From: Bryoerythrophyllum caledonicum
Taxonomy: Eukaryota > Streptophyta > Bryopsida > Pottiales > Pottiaceae
Direction of reading: 5' to 3'
Assembly: GCA_963971425.1 (NCBI GenBank)
Contig: OZ020523.1
Coordinates: 16,550,867-16,614,866 of the forward strand
DNA length: 64,000 bases
How positions within the stretch are numbered: position 1 is the stretch's first letter; each line of letters begins with the position of its first letter. Position numbers and translations under genes: made by a program. Below the pieces are notes generated by a model that ran no database searches, was not told the origin of the DNA, and saw only the letters and a list, made by a program, of their open reading frames with translations. Of this stretch, positions 53,320 through 63,704 are shown in pieces.

Positions 53320-55094
53320 ATGGCGGACGTTGAACATTCCATCGGTGCATCACAGTGTGACTTGTATAAGGGGACGAGTGGTAAATATTCAACCTGTACA
53401 GTTCCAAGTTTGCAAGCTTGGAAGCCTCGTTCCAAGTTTGCAAGCTTGGACGCCTCTTCACAGAAGATGGCTCCCAACTCCAGCTCGCATTTGTATTCTA
53501 AACCATCCTCAATCATCCTTCGCATCAAACAGCATCCGCTCTCACTAGAGGTTCATCTCCCAGAAGTGAGTTCTCCTAGTTCTTCAACTACGGAGTCCTC
53601 GGATTCGGACAACAGCCACGGCCGAGGGATGCAGTCATCCAGCACGGTGGATAAGAGATCGGGCGACGAAGACTCCGATGCGGAGAGCAATTACAATGCC
53701 GGCGCAGAGGTGTCTCTTGCTGAGCTGGAGAATGCCCAAGCATCTGAAAATCGTACTATCTTGATCCATCGTATGGCAGAGGTACTTTCTTTGAGATCCC
53801 TTTGATTCTCATCTAGAATTTCGTACTTAGACCGTCCTTGGAGAACGTGTGTTGGTAAAATCTTGGGAGGGTTGAAATACTCCTTGAACAGAACTTGATA
53901 CTATAGTTATCTGACTTGTATTAAACGATATTTGGAAACTCCCATACGAGATATTGATGAAAAATACACCGTTTCTTGTTCAGGCTGCGATGAACATAAA
54001 ATTAGGGCCTACAGGACTTTACCTCGCCGTCCAGCTCCTGGATTTGTACTGGAACCACCACCGAGAGAAGGGCAAGATTTTGGATGACGTACAGCTTCAA
54101 GTGCTTGCCCTCACTTGCGTTCATGTCGCCAACAACCGCTTCTCTAGCAGCAAGAGGTATATTCACATTCCTTTTATGACTTGTTCCGTATTTAACATTC
54201 GAAGGTCTTTCTGTCCTTTCGACTTCAAGTGACAGCTTAGATGAAAGACATGTCTAACCAACTCTTCTCTGTTATAGAAATAAGTCAAGTACGACGTTGT
54301 GCACTTGGGCATGGACTCGCTTAACGCGAATGTGGATCTCTGTGGACAGGTCTCCAGATGAATTTTGTCGCTTAGCAAGCGTCCGAGAAGGGACCGTGAA
54401 AGGATGTATGATAGTTAAACAAGAAGCATCCCTGGAGGCCTTGCTGGGAGGCCCACAAGTTTTCGCCTCGATGTCTACGTGGGGACTCTGGTACACTCAC
54501 GCTTCATTAAATGGTCACATTATGTTGACGCCATTCTGTTTCGTTATGTGGGATCGTGTTTCGTATCACTTATATAACATGGGGTATTTGAATCATGTTT
54601 ACAGGCGCAAGATGGGACATCCGGCCAATCAGCAGCACCTAATCAAATTTGTAAGTTTGCTAAAGGGCTCTGACTTCGGTAATGCGCACTTCCCACGTGA
54701 TCTCGTGCAAGCATCGCACTTTTCGTGTACCGCTGCAGCCCCGTCCGTTGAAGCACTTCCAACAAATGCAGCGAAGGTAAGTCCCATCTTACGATTTGAG
54801 AACATCTCAAACCCGGACTTCGGATAGTTTGTTTGCCTGTAGACGATGGACCATCTTGAATCACCGAGCATGTTTTGTAATGCACATTTTGTGGACCTCA
54901 ATTTGTCTCAGCATATGTTCATCATTATGTGCAATGCATCCCTGATTGTGGTACCTACTTCGTGTATCTTGCAGGTAGTGAACGCGCTCTTGTCATCAGC
55001 TCAGGGATGTGCTACCACTTCAAGCGGCAAGAAAAGGCCTCTGGACAAACCGATTGTGTTTGTGCCAATGAAGCGAAGTGCAGCTCAAGGTTAA
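53320..55094 (+). CDS. cyclin-type protein, four exons
   Basis: Exons 53,320-53,781, 53,984-54,156, 54,278-54,776 and 54,975-55,094 have GT-AG borders and phases 0, 2 and 0, giving one frame of 417 codons ending in TAA. A further in-frame 114-nt intron (54,491-54,604) is possible in exon 3 and improves the fit. The Ser-rich N-terminus is followed by the first cyclin fold: ENRTILIHRMAE, LGPTGLYLAVQLLDLYWNHH, DDVQLQVLALTCVHVANNRF (compare R-x-ILIDWM, LAVNLLDRF and LQLVGVTALFIASK). The second fold is suggested by HLIKFVSLLKGSDFGNAHFP and RDLVQASHFSC. Such proteins bind and activate cyclin-dependent kinases. The class (A, B or other) cannot be told. The sequence is diverged, and exon 1 has a 28-bp tandem duplication. 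It is the best intact gene in the window. Confidence 0.68.
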
Positions 55095-55433
55095 TGTTTC
55101 AAATTGGAGTCGAGTGCACATAATGGGAGTTGATTTTGTCGCCCCTTGTGAAGTATCAAACAATAAGCTGGTAAGTACAATTGTGCAGGTGTGAATGATC
55201 ACCACAGATTGGAATGCTCAGCATTGATTTGTACAATGTTATCACTGCCAGGAATAAGTCCTGATTGGTAGCCAATCAATCAACAACACACTTGACAAGT
55301 AGATCTTGTAAAACATGTAGCTCAACCCCTAGATTTCACTTGTTCATAGATCAAAAGTCAGGGGAAAAAAAGGGAAAAAAAAAATCCAGCAACTTCGCTA
55401 GTTTTTTAGGCATATTTTTTTTAAGTCAGGTTT

Positions 55434-55756
55434 TTAGCTCTTGAATCTCATCAAGGTCGCATGGATATTGATAGCAGCTGACAAGGACAGGTTGTGAAGG
55501 CGAGGTCGGTTAACAATATCCATGAGAGCAGGTCTTAGCTCGTGTACATACATTTTGCTGCTGCTCTTCTTCTTTCTTTGAGGTTTGGTACATAACGCTT
55601 CCACTCTGTTGGACTGGTCTGGAATAAACTTGCGTTTTGTAGGCCCTTGAGTGCCACATGGTACGCTGTAATGGTGGTCAAGTGCTTCCACTTTGTACAA
55701 ACGTAATAAAGCATCGATTCTTTTTCGCTGGATTCAGTTGTGGTCTTTTCTCTCAA
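55434..55756 (-). other. short minus-strand open stretch, unknown
   Basis: Two overlapping frames run on the minus strand, one ending SKMYVHELRPALMDIVNRPR and so on before a stop at 55,434. No domain is known. It may equally be 3' sequence of the cyclin-type gene. The remaining sequence between 55,095 and 56,100 shows no other gene. Confidence 0.2.
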
Positions 55757-56136
55757 ATCTCTCTCTCAATGGATATCAATGAGTATCAGTGTGATACTCT
55801 TACATGAAAAGAAAAAGTATATTCTAAAATAGAAAAGAACTGATCATGGTGAAGGGACATAGAAAGTAAAATAGGACTTAAGTGAGCTTCACATGACTTT
55901 CCGGGCTTAATTGGGCCTTTACTTTTAGTACCTTTGAACAGTAGCATATAAATGCATAGAGCTTGATAATCTTAATATGTATTTTCTTCAGTTTTGCTTT
56001 CATTTACTTGGCTTGAATATATTCTGCTTTAAATTAGTGTGGGTGATCCACATCAATAATAAATCCACACTATATAGAGTGAGCACTGTAGTATCTTCCA
56101 CTTCAAGCATTGAGTTTCACATTGCTTGCATTACCA

Positions 56137-56847
56137 ATGGGGTTTACTTGGGGTACATTTGGATGTGTCATCTTGGGCACGTTGGTGGTCGAAATCACCT
56201 TTCGATACCTCTTCCCATTTATCAAGAACTGGTGGTCCGCAACACGTAACATCATTCCTGCTCCGGGCGGCGGCAACGCTGGATCTAGCAAAGGTGCTCC
56301 AGGCGGCGGTGCCGTTGATTCTGGTGAGGGTGCAACCGGTGGCGGCGGTGCATTGTCTGAACACAAGGCGGAGATCAACGTCAAAGTTCTTGATGAGACC
56401 CGCAATGGCAACAATGCTCCAACGAACGAGGTGAGTTTCTTGATTTACTTTTTGTTTCAAGAGTCTTTGATTCTTATATTGAGCTTTGTTTATTTTCTGC
56501 TTGTAGGGAGAAGGGAGCAAGTAAAGACTTTAGGTGATCAACAATTTGAGTTTATATCGTAAAGTGATAGGCCTTAGGAGAGACGGGCAACCTTTGCGCT
56601 TTATTGCGATTTGTCTAGTTTCGATTTACATGAACATGAAAACTAAAATGTATTGTAACGTGCTCTGGTAAACTTAGATGGGCCTCACTGGAGAACGCGA
56701 GCGGCACGTAGATTGCTTGGTGATGGGGCTGGAACAAGTGCAAGTGGTGATCCAAGTATAAGTAGTATCAATGGAGCCGAAGGAAGTGGAGCTCGTGAGG
56801 CGGAAGGTAGTGCGACTAGAGGACGAAGTGGGGCACGCCGTGGATAG
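56137..56847 (+). CDS. small membrane-anchored Gly-rich protein (model incomplete)
   Basis: ATG at 56,137 starts MGFTWGTFGCVILGTLVVEI, an N-terminal hydrophobic segment of about 25 residues suited to a membrane anchor. A Gly/Ala/Ser-rich linker (APGGGNAGSSKGAPGGGAVD) and a charged stretch follow, up to a consensus donor GAG|GTGAGT after 56,430. An acceptor at 56,506 gives a short in-frame end (GEGSK, TAA). A later open stretch, 56,680-56,847 (TSASGDPSISSINGAEGSGA, ending TAG), has the same composition and may be an alternative last exon, but its phase does not fit simply. AATAAA at 56,916-56,921 could be the polyadenylation signal. No family recognised. Confidence 0.45.
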
Positions 56848-57354
56848 GCAAATAGAGTGAAAGATGAAGGCGTAGCATTTATAAACATATTGTACATTAC
56901 GGCATTGCCAAAAGCAATAAAAGGACATCTCAAAACCATAAATCCATTTACTGCAACTCAATTTGAAACACCAAAAAGATTATTTGTCTTTTAATTCCAT
57001 CAATTTTTTGTAACACAATATTCCAATGAAAAAATTGGCCAACATTCAAGGTGCGTGGCCCCATGAGCGCGCGCGTGCAAGCAACCGAGATGGAATATAG
57101 CATGCCCGACCTAGGGGCTCGCGCAACATAAAATCCATGAGAGAATTAGACCTTTTCACATATGTGGGATTTCTTATTTTTGATTTGTGTGTAATGCGAT
57201 GAATATTTTTGTGTAATTTTCAATTGTGTTTTGAGCTTCCATGTTTGTTACAAGAAAATTTATCATTTTTTCAATTTTGTTCCAATATTTTTCTTGCATC
57301 AATTTTTTTTACAAAAATTAGAAATACCACATGTGAAACTCTATCAGAAAATAT

Positions 57355-57455
57355 GATGGACATCGGCATTGGATGGACATCACCTAGGCATTGGATGGAC
57401 ATCATCTAGGCATTGGAAGGACATCACCTAGGCGTTAGATGGATGTCACCTAGAC
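57355..57455. repeat. 22-bp tandem repeat
   Basis: The unit GATGGACATCACCTAGGCAT(TG) is repeated four to five times with few changes. Noncoding; the rest of 56,930-57,600 holds no recognised gene. Confidence 0.85.
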
Positions 57456-57610
57456 AAATCTCTTAAGATTTCCAAATTTTTTCTACATTCTCCACTTTGA
57501 GTTCAAATGCATGGTAATTGCAATTTTAGAAGAGTGGAACTTGAATGCAGTGGAAGAAAGCACCTTACATGCAAATTGAATGGACAATGTAAGAACATTG
57601 TCATAAAATA

Positions 57611-58134
57611 CACTCATCCCTCCCATAAGTTATACCTCTAATAAGTCATAATGCCACTAACTTATAATCTTAGATAATTATAACCTCAACTAATTAATGA
57701 CCATTGCTGCCATGTGATTTAAACTTATGAGGTGTCCAACATCAAATCACCATTCATAGCAAAACGAAGCGCTGGGATGGCTAACGATGTAGTTGTTGCT
57801 CTCAGAATGAGGTATGGCTGTTGTTAGAGGTAATTGGTAGGCTGTGGCCCAAAGCATTACATGGATGGTCCCAGAAGGTGACGTACCCTAAAAAGGCTAG
57901 GCTGCTGACATTTACTTTCGCAAAATGAGGCTTGTTTGAATACTATAGAATGTGGTGCAACGCATGATATTGTGATTTATTTTAAGAAAATGACAGTTTT
58001 TGGATGAGATGAAATTAGGTTGAATTTACTAAATTCTCTACTAAATCCTTAGCTAACTTTAGCCTCTACTAAGTTCTTACCTCCTCCGTCCACTGGCGCT
58101 AGATTTGGCTATAACTTTATGGGAGGGATGAGTG
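57611..58134. mobile_element. Stowaway/mariner-like MITE (524 bp)
   Basis: The terminal inverted repeats CACTCATCCCTCCCATAA (left) and TTATGGGAGGGATGAGTG (right) are perfect over 18 bp and flanked by TA at 57,609-57,610 and 58,135-58,136. The CTCCCTCC-like end and TA target fit Stowaway elements of the Tc1/mariner group. No ORF. Confidence 0.8.
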
Positions 58135-58215
58135 TAAAATGAAACATTCTCAACATAGTATGAACATAATTATGTGTAGAGATGGCTTTTTAACTTGTTG
58201 AAGTGAGGAGAACAA

Positions 58216-58437
58216 CTACACTGAAATTGACATTTAGTGTATCCACACTAATGGATTTATAAATGTTATAAGTTTTCACTCTTGATGAATGCTTTTACCA
58301 ATTATGTCTACAATTACATGCCTCTTTGAGTAGTATAGATAGTTGTGCTCTCTGTTAAAATCTTCATTAAAAAATAAAATAAAATACTTTCAAATCATAC
58401 AGTGTGGGTACAATAAATGTCATTTCCAGTCTAGTGC
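58216..58437. mobile_element. short MITE with TTTAGTGTATCCACAC ends, copy 1
   Basis: The left end TGACATTTAGTGTATCCACA pairs with the right end TGTGGGTACAATAAATGTCA. The copy at 58,643-58,866 is about 80% similar in the same orientation. No coding. Confidence 0.65.
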
Positions 58438-58642
58438 CTAGTTGATTTAATACTAAATAACAAGAACCTCATCAGGATGAATAAATAACCAAGACAACTT
58501 CATTGGCTTGGTGTCCATTCTCTAGGTTGACATCATGATTGGTGCACACCTCTAAGAAGAAGAACTACATTCTCCAAAGGAGACTGTCGTGAATAAAGTG
58601 TCTCTTCGTTTCACTACTAAATCGATGCTTACCGGACAAATG

Positions 58643-58866
58643 ACTACTCCAAAAATCTCATTTAGCGTATCCACACTAATTGATTTATAAATGTTAAAAG
58701 TTCTACCCTTGATGAATATTTTTATCAACTATGTCTACAATAATCCGCCTCTTTGAGTGGTATAGATAATTGTGCTCTCGGTAAAAATATTGAATAAAAG
58801 TAAAAAAACTATAGCACTTCCAAATCATATAGTGTGGATACACTAAACATCATTTTTAGTGTAGTA
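58643..58866. mobile_element. short MITE with TTTAGTGTATCCACAC ends, copy 2
   Basis: The ends TTTAGCGTATCCACACTA and TAGTGTGGATACACTAAAC are inverted repeats. The interior matches copy 1 (GATTTATAAATGTTA, CTTGATGAAT, GCCTCTTTGAGT). Sequence between the copies shows no gene. Confidence 0.65.
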
Positions 58867-59046
58867 TTATGGAACTGCTTCTCCCTCTTGAGGGTAGACA
58901 TTATAGAATAAGAAGGTGAAAGAGGAATACATATTCTAATAGGGTTTATGGGGTGGTGGAGGGTATTATGTGTACAGTATTGTGTTAGGTGTTGGTGGTG
59001 AAGTACTTAAATTCATATTCTTTTGTCAAGTGTGACATATTTTAAT

Positions 59047-59852
59047 CCCTAAAGGACCAAGACATTTCCCCTCAAAATCACTCCAAAACTGCCATTTTTA
59101 GCGCATTCAACAGGAAATGATACAAAATGTTTTTCCTGAAAATCTAACCGTAGGATCTTGTACTAGAGTTGTATGAGAGTGTGTAATGAAAATTTTGGTA
59201 AGTTTGACCGCACGGATTGAAAGATATTAGCCTTTGAAGTGAGACATAATCTCTTATTGAGGTCATACTAAACACCTTCAACAAACTTTGACCACCTCCT
59301 ATGGCAACTTTTTGCACTACGGGCGGTGAATTTATTATGCTAACTTAAAAAGGATCATGTTAGGCACCTGAGCACCACATTTTAGAAGTAGAAGAGGTGT
59401 AGAAGATTTCCTAAAAATTCCTACAATGCAACTATGTGCTGAGAATCAACAATACACGTTATTTTTCTGCATATATCATATCCTTCTCAAATGTTTGAAA
59501 TTCACAAATCCGTACGGTAGATGCAAAGATCTCAATTTCCTTTCCAAGAGGACATTTCCTTTCTTTTAAATGGAAAAAAACTCGAATTTCTATAGAGTTT
59601 AGAAGTTATTAAAGTTTAGTGACAGTATTGGTGATATGTCACACTAAATTGCTGCACTATTTGTATATGTAAGTGAATATAAATTGTAACTTTTGAACCG
59701 TAAGTTGGAATTCTACGAAATTTGTGTCTACGCAAAGCTAATCAAAAGTTATTCATTCAATAAAAAATCTCAGAAAATAATGCCTAGAATTGAGAACGTG
59801 GTACCTTCCCAAACTCAAAATGTCCCTCGAGGGAACTTTGGTCCTTTAGGGG
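59047..59852. mobile_element. TTAA-flanked element E6 (806 bp)
   Basis: It starts TCCCTAAAGGACCAAG and ends CTTTGGTCCTTTAGGGG, with TTAA at 59,043-59,046 and 59,853-59,856. It contains CTCCAAAACTGCCATTTTTA near the left end, shared with E4, E7 and B. Confidence 0.82.
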
Positions 59853-60166
59853 TTAACCCTACTGTGAATTATGTGCCTTGGATAGGGGTTGATTGTTTTC
59901 TAGTCTTCTCTTATGGAGGAGGATAGACATGGCGTGTTGCATAGCTATGGTCATGATCATAGTTGCATGCCTCATTTTAGAACATTGTTTCAAAACATTT
60001 TGAAAAAATTATTAGAAACATAGAAACTGTCTAAAAAACTTTTATAATGTATCATGCACCATTACATCAAAAAATGTACATTTGTGCAATATTTTAATCT
60101 TATTCGCCTCTGCAATATGAGTTTTACTTGAGATGGAAAAAAAACATACAATTTGTACATCTTTAA

Positions 60167-60746
60167 TCTCTAAAGGTCCAATGCATTTTCTCCTCAAGAA
60201 ACACTCGAAAACTGCCACTATCTAAAAGTGGCAAGAAAAGCTAATTTTGAAGATTTTTTTTAAACTTTAAATTGTAAGATCTTAAAATAGATTTTTATTT
60301 GAACTTACCATACTATTTTGTTGCAATCCACTTCACGGATATGAAGATTATAGCAAAATCTTAAAGTGCGAAAAAAAGTTTTTCCCCCCATACCTGACAA
60401 TGTGTGAAAATGCTTGACTTGGAATAATATGCTTTTTAACAATAAAGAGGATAATTTTGTTTTGACATTTTCAAAGAAGGTAATATTCTGTATGTGTACA
60501 ATAAAACTCAATGTCAATAGAAACTTCTAGCAAACATTTTGGAGCTGCCCAAAGTCTCCAATTTGACATTGAAGGCTAATAACTTTCATATTATGATTTA
60601 AAGAAAAAGAAAAAAAGAAAAATTCACAAAGCTCATATCAGGAACAATCTAGTATAAAAATCTTTAATTTTTTAATTTTTTTTGAAATTTTAGGAACTTG
60701 CCCAAAATGAAAAACATCCTTCCATGGTTCAATGGGCCTTTAGGGG
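60167..60746. mobile_element. TTAA-flanked element E7 (580 bp)
   Basis: The ends are TCTCTAAAGGTCCAATG and CAATGGGCCTTTAGGGG, with TTAA at 60,163-60,166 and 60,747-60,750. The interior shares the GAAAACTGCCACT and TGTGTGAAAATG-type words of the family. Confidence 0.78.
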
Positions 60747-60750
60747 TTAA

Positions 60751-61522
60751 TCCTTTAGTTCTGAGGTCATGTTTCTTCCAAAACCAAGATATGTGTTGAT
60801 TTTTTTCCTTGAACTAACTTTTAAGGAAATGTAATGCCTAATTTTAGTATCCAACCTTACAAATTGAATTCAATCCATGACCTGAACTTTGGAGAAAATT
60901 TGCACAACATCCAATAGTTGATGGAATAGATTATTGTATTGAACAATATCGTATTTTGGTAATGAAAATTGTGAACTTTGGAGGGTATACTACTTTATCC
61001 ATCAATAGATTCTTGCTAGAATTTTTGTACTTTGAATAAAAGAGGTTCACATGTGCACTAGGTCAAAAGCTTCATTGACATATCATTTGTAAAGAAAACA
61101 TTTATACATTACTATCAATGATTTTTTTGACTTTTGTCTACTTGATTGAATATGAAAATGCTCCAAACTTATACAAATTAAAACGGAAGTTTTGTATACG
61201 ATGAGAGAAATCAACAATCACAAAACAATGAGGATTCTCTTAAAGACAAATTTCAATCAAAATTGCATGTGTATGAAAATACAACATAGTATGCGGCATG
61301 GTATTCATTGTATTTCAGTGTATCTGATGTATTTTGTGTTGTATTCCTAGCTTACCCAGGAGTTCTATAATTGCAAATCAAGATATGTTTTTGCAGAGTG
61401 TTCATGTATTGTGTGCGCAAATCTGAACTTCAAATTTCACAACCTAATTCCTCATGGATTTCATGAAAATGGAGTTTTAACACCTCCACAGTCCCATTTT
61501 GGGTCTCGTGGGCACTAAAGGG
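60751..61522. mobile_element. possible TTAA-flanked element E8 (772 bp), adjoining E7
   Basis: It starts TCCTTTAGTTCTGAGG directly after the TTAA that ends E7 and ends GGCACTAAAGG before TTAA at 61,523-61,526. The terminal match (CCTTTAG-T-C) is shorter than in the other elements. Interior not recognised. Confidence 0.5.
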
Positions 61523-61526
61523 TTAA

Positions 61527-62800
61527 GCACTGCACCATCTCTTGTATTCCTCGAGAACACCATGGATATTACAGAGCACAAAATTTGCCTCGGCTAGAAA
61601 CAGATAGAATCATCAACACCTGAGTACACCAACACACGTGAGTACACAAGTGTTTTTATTTCTAGCGAAATATAGTGTCTTTATCTCTAGCGAAATACAG
61701 CCAAAATGTTAAATTTTGTTTACTTGGGCTCAAATTAACACCATATTGATGGGAATTACAAAGAGGAAACCGCCAGGAAGTGACCACTTGTGTGAGTGAC
61801 GTCGCCTAACCTTTTGGTAACGATGAGTACTTTTTTTTAGGATGAGTACTCAGAGAACGGGATTGCCAATACTCTTTTCGAGAAATCTTTTATTTACAAG
61901 AAGCCCATTTTTTGGCTGGCCAATTTTTTTGGTCGCCACACCAACCAAATTTTAAAGCGTAAAATTGACACTGATGAGGACTGTTGAGCAGATTCGGACA
62001 GAAAGTCTAGCGAATCACATAGAGCAGCTAACAACACCAGCTTAAGTTATATCTTAGTACCAGAGATCAGTTGCATCAGCTTATGATTATCCGAGATCAG
62101 TTGCACCAGTTTATATCTTATCAGAGATCAGTTGCATCAGCTTATGATTCTTAGAGATCAGTTGCACCAGCTTAATGATTTGCTGAAACACGAAGTCAAG
62201 GTGGGATCTCACACGCGATTGCTTCTAGCGCTGAGAACATTCTGAACATTTCGTGTTGAAATTTGAGAGGTACAATGTACACCAGGGCAATGAAATGGTA
62301 TCATCGCTCGGAATCTTTGGCATGAGAACCGGCTCTTGATATGTTGCCATGGATGGCTTCTTTTGCAAAATGGGATGGAAAAGAAACGTTTCGTAACGCG
62401 TTTCTAGGCGGCACTAGCTTTCAAGCCCTGAAGAAATGCGGCAGTGACTCGGTCGAGGACGCTGTAAAGTCGGTATTGACAAAGACGATGGGCTTCGGAG
62501 AGTTGTGAGGGTCCTTTCGCGAAAGAGCTTCTCCGTGTCATCTTCATACTCACACAACAAGTTGCTGTAAATGAGCTTATGTTTGGTACTATTGTAGAAG
62601 AAAATGATATCCTCTCTAGAGAAGAATAGTATGCGGGTTATATATTTTATTAAAGAAGTGGACAATAAAATAAGTGGCAAGTATAATGACGGAGGGTGAG
62701 AGTGCTTGGCCTATAGTTTGTGGTGTTTTGAAAGTTTTAAGAGGTATCTTGATGATATACATATAGTATCTTTGATGAGGTACACAAGGGTGACATTCGA
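61527..62800. repeat. intergenic DNA with a ~30-bp tandem repeat
   Basis: At 62,035-62,180 the unit GAGATCAGTTGCA(T/C)CAGCTTATGATT recurs with spacing 30-31 bp (anchors 62,063, 62,093, 62,124 and 62,154). Units ending GCATCAG and GCACCAG alternate. No other feature is recognised from 61,527 to 62,800. Confidence 0.7.
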
Positions 62801-63695
62801 ATTGGCGTTTGGGCAATTCCCAATAAAAATTGTGATTCAACCGTGAAATTTTGGGGACAACATCATCTCTATGTTGAAAACATGCATACCTAGTTTCAAG
62901 TTGAGGGGACTTATGACACAAAAGATATCAAAGATTAACCACCATGGGGTAGCTCTGAGAAAAGTTTCACAATTGCAAACTTTGACACCCTTCCAAGGAG
63001 TGAGGAAATTTTTTTTGCCCATGAAATTTTGGAATGAAAACAACTTTATGTTGATTACATGTATGGAAATCTTCAAGTCCAAGAAATGCACGCAAAAAAT
63101 CACATCCCAAATCTACCAACATGTGTAGTTGTGAGAAACAAAGGCAAAAACCATTTTAATACTTCCAACTTTGACATCCTCCCTAGGGCTGAGAGTTGGT
63201 TATTTCAACATGAAATTTTTGACACACAATTACCTTTATGATGATAACAAGTGGAAAATTTTCAAGGCCAAAAATTGTACTCAAAAGAAGATATTAAAAA
63301 TCTACAAACACGGGGGTTAGCTCTGAGAAAAGTTTCACAGCTGCCCACTTTGACACCCTCCCAAGAATTCAGGAAAAGTTATTTGTCCATGCAATTTTGG
63401 GTATGAAGTCATCTTTATGACAAATACAAGTGCGAAAAATTTCAAATCCAAAAGATCTACACAGAAAAACATATACCAAGTCTACCAACATGTGTTGTTG
63501 TGAGAAACAAAGGGGAAAGCTTACCACTACTTCCAACTTCAACACCCTTCCTAGGATTGAGTTTTTGTTGATACATAATGAAACTTTGGCCACAAGATCA
63601 TCTCTATGTTGGCAACATGTGAGACAAATTTCAAAGCCAAAAGATGTATATACAAAAAAAAATATTCCATATCTACCAACATGTATGTCCTCCTT
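62800..63695. repeat. satellite-like tandem array with ~368-bp dimer period
   Basis: A GAAATTTT-like anchor recurs at 62,845, 63,023, 63,212, 63,391 and 63,580, i.e. spacings 178, 189, 179 and 189 bp. Odd units share TAGCTCTGAGAAAAGTTTCA and even units share CATGTGTAGTTGTGAGAAAC, so the true period is a dimer of about 367-368 bp. Short ORFs in it are repeat shadows. Confidence 0.85.
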
Positions 63696-63704
63696 TAGCG
63701 TCAA

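Noticed and set aside
46334-61526. A 15-kb element bounded by TTAACCCTTTAACGCC and GGGCACTAAAGGGTTAA
   Set aside because: The two ends match only over the first ~10 bp, the interval contains host-like genes and complete smaller elements, and the right end pairs better with the start at 60,751.
62800-63700. CRISPR array or protein repeats in the 62.8-63.7 kb tandem units
   Set aside because: Units are 178-189 bp, diverged throughout, have no constant repeat with unique spacers, and the setting is eukaryotic. It is a satellite.
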